The position numbers and the translations under genes are program-made. Shown in pieces: positions 58,661 to 64,000 of a DNA stretch of 64,000 nucleotides. The notes under the pieces are model-generated. The model saw only the letters and a list, made by a program, of their open reading frames with translations. It did no database searches and had not been told where the DNA came from. How positions within the stretch are numbered: position 1 is the stretch's first letter; each line of letters begins with the position of its first letter. The DNA is from Hoeflea sp. IMCC20628 (GTDB lineage Bacteria > Pseudomonadota > Alphaproteobacteria > Rhizobiales > Rhizobiaceae). Location of the stretch: assembly GCF_001011155.1 (NCBI RefSeq), contig NZ_CP011479.1, positions 1,134,501-1,198,500 of the forward strand. Reading direction: 5' to 3'.

Positions 58661-59863
58661 TCAGAAGCTGATGGTCATCTCGGAGTTGAGCCGGGCCATA
58701 TCATCTTCGTGCGGTCGCTGCTCCAGCGAGCTGATCGGCAGCACAGCGCGGAGATGATCGTGATGGCTGCGCACGCCATATTCGAGGTCGGAGAGATAAA
58801 AGCCCTTGAAGGCGGTGGAATTCATCGCCTCGTTCGACCATTCGGTCAGGCGCACATCCTCGCCCATGGTTTCAAAGTCGATGCGGGCGGCGAGTTTACG
58901 GGCGAGGGTCTGTTGTCTGGTCTCGTCGCGGTAGCGATAGATCGAGCCACGCAGCAAGGTCTCGCCGGTGGACAGCGGAAATTCCTGGTAAAACTGTACC
59001 AGCTCCGGTGTTGCAGCGATGACGGCATTGGGGAACATTCCATAATAGACCCATGCGCGCTTGAGATGGTCGGGCATGCCCGGGCGCGGCTGCATGGCCT
59101 TGAGATAGTTGCGAACGCTCCATCGCCGGCCATTTTCGTTGCACTCGGCATAGGATCGCGACAGGCCGTTGACGAAGGGCTCATCGAAATAGGAGCGCCC
59201 GTACAGGTCCTGAAGCGCCGGATGGGCCAGCGCCACGTGGTAGCCTTCGTTGTCGACATCGCGGACCGACTTCCAGTTGACCTTGGAAACCATGGTCCAG
59301 GTTTCCCCGCACGGCACCATGTCAGCAATGTCGAAATGGGCGATTTCATCGGCGAAGGGTTTAAAAAGCTCAGCGACAGCCGGCTGCGGACCTTTTTCGA
59401 AGCGAATGAAGACAAAGCCGTTCCAGACTTCGGCTTCGAGCGGTTGCAGTCCGAATTCGGTCTTGTCGAGATCGGGGAAGGATTTTGGCCGTGCTGCGCC
59501 GCGCAGGGTGCCGTCGAGATTGTAGACCCAGCCGTGAAACGGGCAGACCAGCGCGCCTTTGCAGGAGCCCTGTTCGTTGGCGACGACGCGGGCGCCGCGA
59601 TGGCGGCACATATTGTGGAAAGCGCGGACCTCGCCATCGGCGCCGCGGAGCACCAGCGCCCGTTCGCCGCACATGTCAAAGGCGATGTAATTGCCTGGCT
59701 CCGGCAGGTCCGAGACATGGCAGGCAATCTGCCAGTGCTTGCGGAATATCTCCTGCTTCTCGAGCTCGAGAAAGGCCTGACTGTGATAGGTCCAGCCGGG
59801 CAGCCCGCTGCGATCCCAGGTTTCGGGAATCGTAATATCGCGATGGGACATCGGGCTGTTCAT
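58661..59863 (-). CDS. Rieske non-haem iron oxygenase, alpha-subunit type
   Basis: 400-residue oxygenase. The Rieske [2Fe-2S] ligands are in CRHRGARVVANEQGSCKGALVCPFHGW form (motif C-x-H, then C-x2-H, about residues 86-108). The mononuclear iron histidines are in NEGYHVALAHP. This architecture is shared by N-demethylating oxygenases such as GbcA (glycine betaine), Stc2 (stachydrine) and CntA (carnitine). No reductase gene accompanies it. Operator copy 5 lies 16 bp before the start. Confidence 0.9.
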   Translation of the reverse strand: MNSPMSHRDITIPETWDRSGLPGWTYHSQAFLELEKQEIFRKHWQIACHVSDLPEPGNYIAFDMCGERALVLRGADGEVRAFHNMCRHRGARVVANEQGSCKGALVCPFHGWVYNLDGTLRGAARPKSFPDLDKTEFGLQPLEAEVWNGFVFIRFEKGPQPAVAELFKPFADEIAHFDIADMVPCGETWTMVSKVNWKSVRDVDNEGYHVALAHPALQDLYGRSYFDEPFVNGLSRSYAECNENGRRWSVRNYLKAMQPRPGMPDHLKRAWVYYGMFPNAVIAATPELVQFYQEFPLSTGETLLRGSIYRYRDETRQQTLARKLAARIDFETMGEDVRLTEWSNEAMNSTAFKGFYLSDLEYGVRSHHDHLRAVLPISSLEQRPHEDDMARLNSEMTISF

Positions 59864-59878
59864 GGGGTACCTATTTAT

Positions 59879-59896
59879 TGAGTGATTACTCAGAAA
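59879..59896. promoter_or_regulatory. shared TetR-type operator, copy 5
   Basis: TGAGTGA-TTAC-TCAGAAA, immediately before the Rieske gene. The left arm fits the consensus fully, the right arm only in its TCA core. Weakest of the five. Confidence 0.55.
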
Positions 59897-59989
59897 ATAG
59901 GCTGAACCGGTCGCGAGGTCAAGTCACGCATGTGAGCAGCGCTGGTGGAGCGGCAGGCAAGGCGCCGGTTTAACGTGGCAGGTGCCGCA

Positions 59990-61162
59990 TCAGCCTGTGG
60001 ACGCAAACCGCGCGCTCAGTTGCCGGATCGTTGTCACATCGGCATTGGCGAAGGCGACGCGCAGATAGCGCTCCAGGCCATTGCCGAAAAAGGAGCCGGG
60101 AATGGTGATAACACCGGCTTCCCGCGCCAACTTGTGGGCGGCGTCATGGGCGCTGAGACTGGCAAAGGGATGCCGGACAAAGGCGAAATAGGCGCCCAGG
60201 GCGGCAATCTCCCAGCCGGGCGCGTCGGCCATGACTTCGCTCAGCGCTTCGGTCCGGGCAGTGATTTCCAGCACATTGGCGCGGCGCCAGTCGCCGAGCG
60301 CCGGAATGGCCTTAGCCAAAGCTGCCTGTGGCGGTCGCGGTGGGCAGATCTGCAAATTGTCCATCACCTTGGCGATCTGGGTGACGACTGCTTCCCCGGC
60401 AGTGACCGCGCCGACGCGATGGCCGGGAATACAGAAGGATTTGGAAAAGCTGTAGAGCCCGATCAAGTTGTCCTGCCAGCCGGGAACAGCGAAAAGCCCA
60501 TGCGGCGATCCGGAATCAAGCGGCAGGAAATCACGATAGGTCTCGTCGATGATCAGCCAGAGGCCACGGGCGCGGCAGAGTTCGAACAATTCGCGCAGCA
60601 GGCCAGCCGGGTAGGTGGCGCCGGTGGGATTGTTGGGCGTGACCACCGCCAGCGCACGGACGCCGTCATTGATCATTGCCTCGACCGCCTCAGGCGTCGG
60701 CAGAAAGCCGTCCTGCGCATGGGAGTCGACATAGCCGACCTTGACGCCTGACATGGCAAGCGTGGTCTCGTGGTTGAAATAGCACGGATTGGTCAGGAGC
60801 ACGGTGTCGCCCGGGCCGGCAATGGCCATCATCGTCGCCATGAAAGCCTGATTGCAGCCCGAGGTGACGTGAATGTTGGCCGGTTTGACTTCGGCCGCAT
60901 AGATGTCGCTGACCCAATTTGCATAGGCGGCGCGCAGTTCCGGCTCGCCTTCGATTTCGCCGTAGCCAGCCATGGATGGAGAACTTGCGGATTCGCCGAG
61001 CCAGCGCAACATGTCAGGGTGCGGCGGGTAGCCGGGCACTGCCTGCGACAGGTCGATCAGCGGTCCGAGACGGCCGTCATAGTCATGCTTCCAGGCCTGC
61101 ACCTCCGGAATCGGTGGTGCGGCAAGGGTTTTGACTAGCGGATTGAAACGGGCAGTCGGCAT
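59990..61162 (-). CDS. class I/II aminotransferase
   Basis: 390-residue PLP enzyme from MPTARFNPLVKTLAAPPIPE. PLP lysine in LYSFSKSFCIPGHRVG; TPNNPTGATY and IIDETYRDF are standard segments. It follows the LysR gene by 43 bp in the same direction. Substrate unknown; the neighbourhood of a ureohydrolase hints at an amino acid or guanidino derivative. A frame extension to 61297 overlaps the LysR gene end and is not used. Confidence 0.87.
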   Translation of the reverse strand: MPTARFNPLVKTLAAPPIPEVQAWKHDYDGRLGPLIDLSQAVPGYPPHPDMLRWLGESASSPSMAGYGEIEGEPELRAAYANWVSDIYAAEVKPANIHVTSGCNQAFMATMMAIAGPGDTVLLTNPCYFNHETTLAMSGVKVGYVDSHAQDGFLPTPEAVEAMINDGVRALAVVTPNNPTGATYPAGLLRELFELCRARGLWLIIDETYRDFLPLDSGSPHGLFAVPGWQDNLIGLYSFSKSFCIPGHRVGAVTAGEAVVTQIAKVMDNLQICPPRPPQAALAKAIPALGDWRRANVLEITARTEALSEVMADAPGWEIAALGAYFAFVRHPFASLSAHDAAHKLAREAGVITIPGSFFGNGLERYLRVAFANADVTTIRQLSARFASTG

Positions 61163-61205
61163 GGGGTTCTTTCTCGGTTCGGGGCCAAAGGCAGTCAGGC
61201 AGCAA

Positions 61206-62201
61206 TCAGATGACGTCGTCGACCTCGATCGATTCGGTTTCACTGGATCGTGCCGTCTGAGGCTGCTGCGCCCGGCGGATGGTTCGTCGGGCGGCAATCA
61301 GCGGCTCTGCCCTGGCGTCCTCTTCCTCGATGCTGGAATAGAGCCAGTCGATGAAGGCGTCGACCACCGGGGTCGAGCGCAGATCGTTGCTGCAGGCGAC
61401 ATAGAAGGCATGAACGGCGGGAACGGCAAGCTTGAACGGTACAATCACCTGTCCCTTGGTCAACAGGCTCGCCGCTGTCAAGGTGTCGCCGAGCGCAATG
61501 CCGTGGCCAAGCACCGCCGCTTCGAGCGCCAACCGCACATCGGAGAAATAGTGCTGCTGACCGCCAGTGATGCCGTGAACATCGGCTGCAGTCCGCCAGA
61601 TGTGCCATTCGTGGCCATTGTCGCCGTGCAAAATGGTGTGCTCGGCCAGGTCGCGGGCGGTTCTGATTGGCCGGTTGTTGATCAGCGAGGGGCTGGCGAT
61701 CGGAAACAGGTCAAAATGCGACCACAGCTTGAGCCAGCAATCGGTCCAGCTGCCATCGCCATAGAGGATGGCGACATCGACATCGGGCGAGTGGATCATT
61801 GCAGGATCATTGCCTGCGGTGAAGGTCAGGCGAATTTCCGGGTAGCGCGCGGTGAAACTCGCCAGCCGCGGCATCAGCCACAGCGACAGCAGCGCCGAGA
61901 CGCAGGAAATCGACAGTGATCCGGATTTTGCCGGCCGGGTCATGCGGGCGGTGGCAGCGGCGATTTCCCCAAAAGCCGATGTCACTGAAGGTAACAGGTC
62001 TGCGCCATGTTCGGTCAGGGCCAGCCGCTGGCCGCTGCGGTTGAAAAGCTTGACGTTCAGCGAAAGTTCCAGCGCCTTGATCTGGTGACTGACAGCGCCG
62101 TGGGTGACGCAAAGTTCCTTTGCCGCCTTAGTCAGCGAGCGATTGCGGGCGGTCGCCTCGAAGGCGCGCAGCGGATTCAGCGGTGGCAGGCGTTGGGTCA
62201 T
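61206..62201 (-). CDS. LysR-family regulator, GcvA-like
   Basis: 331 residues from MTQRLPPLNPLRAFEATARN. The HTH (SLTKAAKELCVTHGAVSHQIKALE begins near 22; core GAVSHQIKALE) and the co-inducer domain with LSIS-V-ALLSLWLMPRL are of the GcvA/AmpR group. Divergent from the agmatinase gene with a palindrome between. Probably activates that gene and itself. Confidence 0.87.
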   Translation of the reverse strand: MTQRLPPLNPLRAFEATARNRSLTKAAKELCVTHGAVSHQIKALELSLNVKLFNRSGQRLALTEHGADLLPSVTSAFGEIAAATARMTRPAKSGSLSISCVSALLSLWLMPRLASFTARYPEIRLTFTAGNDPAMIHSPDVDVAILYGDGSWTDCWLKLWSHFDLFPIASPSLINNRPIRTARDLAEHTILHGDNGHEWHIWRTAADVHGITGGQQHYFSDVRLALEAAVLGHGIALGDTLTAASLLTKGQVIVPFKLAVPAVHAFYVACSNDLRSTPVVDAFIDWLYSSIEEEDARAEPLIAARRTIRRAQQPQTARSSETESIEVDDVI

Positions 62202-62217
62202 GATCGTGTGCTCATTA

Positions 62218-62234
62218 TGTGAGAATAACTCACA
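62218..62234. promoter_or_regulatory. LysR-type operator
   Basis: TGTGAG-AATAA-CTCACA, a perfect 6-bp inverted repeat with a 5-base centre, in the divergent LysR/agmatinase gap, 16 bp before the LysR start. It has the T-N11-A form of LysR boxes. Confidence 0.7.
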
Positions 62235-62338
62235 CAAACGACACTAACAATATCAATTGCTTTCGCATCGCTGCTTTGCAACATTTCGTTCAACGGCAGC
62301 GCTCCCGGCGCGCCTTGACACTTCGCGAGGACAAACTG

Positions 62339-63400
62339 ATGGCCTGGGACAAAACAAAGCTCGACGCGCTCAAGGGAAAATACGCCGAGAGCCATGGTGG
62401 CGAATTGTTCAACCCGAAATTCCGGCGGGTTGCCGACAAGATTTTTACCGAGAGCGGCACACGGCTGGCACCCTATTCAGGCATCCCCACCTTCCTGACC
62501 GCGCCCTATGTCGAGATTGACAACGACAATCCTGACTTTGGCGATCTGCAGGTGGCCATCATCGGCATGCCAATGGATCTGGGCGTCACCAATCGCAACG
62601 GCTCACGCTTTGGCCCCCGTGCAATGCGTACGATCGAACGCATCGGTCCCTACAATCACGTGCTTGATTGCGCCCCGGTGCACGAGTTGCGCGTTGCCGA
62701 CATCGGCGATGTCAGCTTCCAGAGCCGTTATCGGCTTGAGCTGAGCCACGAGGACATCGAGCGCCGCGTGGGTCAGATCGTCGACGCCGGCGTGCTGCCA
62801 CTGTCGGTCGGCGGCGACCATTCGATCACCCATCCGATCCTCAAGGCCGTCGGCAAGAAGCGCCCGGTCGGCATGATCCATATCGACGCCCATTGCGACA
62901 CCGGCGGCGCCTTCGACATGACCAAATTCCACCATGGCGGTCCGTTCCGCAACGCGGTGCTTGACGGTGTGCTCGATCCGACACGGACGATCCAGATCGG
63001 TATCCGCGGTGCGGCCGAATATCTGTGGGAATTCTCCTATGAATCCGGCATGACGGTCATCCACGCCGAAGAAGTCACCGGCATGGGCATGCCAGCGATC
63101 ATAGAACGAGCAAAACAAATCATCGGCGACGGTCCGACCTATCTTTCCTTCGACATCGACAGTCTCGACCCGTCATTTGCGCCGGGAACAGGCACGCCGG
63201 AAATAGGCGGTCTGACGACACGCGAAGTTCTGGACCTCATTCGAGGTCTCAAGGGCATGAACATTGTCGGCGGCGATGTCGTCGAAGTAGCGCCGCAATA
63301 TGATTCCACTACAAATACGGCACAGGCCGGTGCGCAGGTGCTTTTCGAGATCCTCAGCCTTATGGTCTTCAGCCCGGCCATCACCGGCAAGCAAGCCTGA
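62339..63400 (+). CDS. speB: agmatinase-family ureohydrolase
   Basis: 353 residues from MAWDKTKLDALKGKYAESHGG. The binuclear manganese ligands are visible: GGDHSIT, IDAHCDTGG and SFDIDSLDP. The enzyme hydrolyses a guanidino group to urea; agmatine, guanidinobutyrate and guanidinopropionate are all possible substrates. ATG at 62339 follows GCGAGGACAAACTG. Next gene is a binding protein for an amino-acid-type transporter, in line with uptake and breakdown of a guanidino compound. Confidence 0.85.
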   Translation: MAWDKTKLDALKGKYAESHGGELFNPKFRRVADKIFTESGTRLAPYSGIPTFLTAPYVEIDNDNPDFGDLQVAIIGMPMDLGVTNRNGSRFGPRAMRTIERIGPYNHVLDCAPVHELRVADIGDVSFQSRYRLELSHEDIERRVGQIVDAGVLPLSVGGDHSITHPILKAVGKKRPVGMIHIDAHCDTGGAFDMTKFHHGGPFRNAVLDGVLDPTRTIQIGIRGAAEYLWEFSYESGMTVIHAEEVTGMGMPAIIERAKQIIGDGPTYLSFDIDSLDPSFAPGTGTPEIGGLTTREVLDLIRGLKGMNIVGGDVVEVAPQYDSTTNTAQAGAQVLFEILSLMVFSPAITGKQA

Positions 63401-63488
63401 CGCCCAACCACGAACTCGCCATTGAACGGAATGCAATGAGCAACGGCGGCACATGCCGGACACAACCAACCATTCCAGAGGGACACCC

Positions 63489-64000
63489 ATGTCACTGCAT
63501 CGCAGCCTGAAATCTTCCATCGCAGCCCTGGCACTTCTGAGCGCCGGCTTCGCTTTCACCGCACCGGCAAACGCCGATGCCGTCGCCGACATCCAGGCAG
63601 CCGGCAAGCTCAATGTCGGCGTCTTTGCCGACTTCCCGCCATTCTCGTCCGCCAGTTCCGACATGAGCCTGAAGGGCTATGACATGGACGTGGCGCAGGC
63701 GATTGCCGACGCGCTGAAGGTCGAGCTGGTTCCTGTCGCCGTCACCGGCCAGAACCGCATTCCCTATCTCAACGACCGTCGCGTTGATCTGTTGATGAGC
63801 GTGGGTTACTCGGACGAGCGGGCGGAAGTCATCGACTACGCCGCAGCTTATGCGCCCTATTACATCGCAGTCATCGGGCCTGCTGCAACCGACGTGAGCG
63901 AAGCAGCTGACCTCGCCGGCAAGTCGATTGCCGTCAACAAGGGCACGCTGGAAGACACGTCGCTGACGGAAGCAGCGCCTGAAGGCACCGACATCAAGCG
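63489..64000 (+). CDS. amino-acid-type ABC transporter substrate-binding protein (3' end outside window)
   Basis: At least 170 residues. Signal peptide (SIAALALLSAGFAFTAPANA, cleavage before DAVADI), then the family 3 binding-protein opening AGKLNVGVFADFPPFS and KGYDMDVAQAIADALKVEL. Start ATG at 63489 after AGAGGGACACCC, 88 bp after the agmatinase gene. Truncated by the window edge. Confidence 0.88.
   Translation, partial: MSLHRSLKSSIAALALLSAGFAFTAPANADAVADIQAAGKLNVGVFADFPPFSSASSDMSLKGYDMDVAQAIADALKVELVPVAVTGQNRIPYLNDRRVDLLMSVGYSDERAEVIDYAAAYAPYYIAVIGPAATDVSEAADLAGKSIAVNKGTLEDTSLTEAAPEGTDIK

Overview
The window reads as chromosomal DNA of a GC-rich alphaproteobacterium of the order Hyphomicrobiales (Rhizobiales). 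The strongest clue is an acpXL/fabZ/fabF cluster, which builds the very-long-chain acyl group of rhizobial lipid A. The pca operon layout with PcaQ and the FnrN/HemN pair also fit, and a Hoeflea- or Rhizobium-like genus is plausible. I see no rRNA, tRNA, CRISPR array, transposase or phage gene. Coding density is high, with many 4-bp ATGA overlaps.

Left part (1-23.9 kb). From 1 to 2.7 kb (minus strand) runs the lipid A acyl-chain operon; its second ketosynthase has lost catalytic residues. Then come hemN and an fnr-type regulator, divergent around an anaerobox. Next are a PAS protein, ETF-ubiquinone oxidoreductase, an MFS transporter, AMP nucleosidase, two tiny membrane proteins, a diguanylate cyclase, a YfcG-like GST, a DUF2147 protein, a Sel1-like protein and a HisC-like aminotransferase. 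A 144-bp inverted-repeat element and a gene-poor GC-rich stretch (17.0-17.8 kb) follow. An AEC permease, glpD, glpK, a VOC protein and an L,D-transpeptidase close this part.

Middle part (23.9-40.7 kb). A compact minus-strand operon, pcaC-H-G-I-J-F-B-pobA, runs the protocatechuate branch of the beta-ketoadipate pathway with divergent pcaQ; pcaD is absent. Downstream of pcaQ are an SbtA-like bicarbonate transporter with a PII-like SbtB partner, and glpR, whose promoter shares TTTCGTTT-type repeats with glpD 14 kb away. A ProC-like reductase, an RND efflux pair without an outer-membrane gene, and a TehA/SLAC1 channel follow.

Right part (41-59.9 kb). This is the most unusual region: a possible catabolic island for an N-methylated or polyamine-like compound. 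It holds two Pot-type ABC transporters, two solute-binding proteins, two PYROXD2-like flavin oxidoreductases, a GcvT-like protein, a phosphobase-methyltransferase-like enzyme, a class III aminotransferase, a Rieske oxygenase and two BetI-like TetR regulators. Five intergenic regions in it carry the same 18-bp inverted repeat, TGANTGA-N4-TCANTCA. This ties all of these units except the bacterioferritin gene inside the island into one predicted regulon.

Right edge (59.9-64 kb). A LysR regulator and a class I/II aminotransferase face an agmatinase-family ureohydrolase and a truncated solute-binding protein, with a clear LysR-type palindrome between them.
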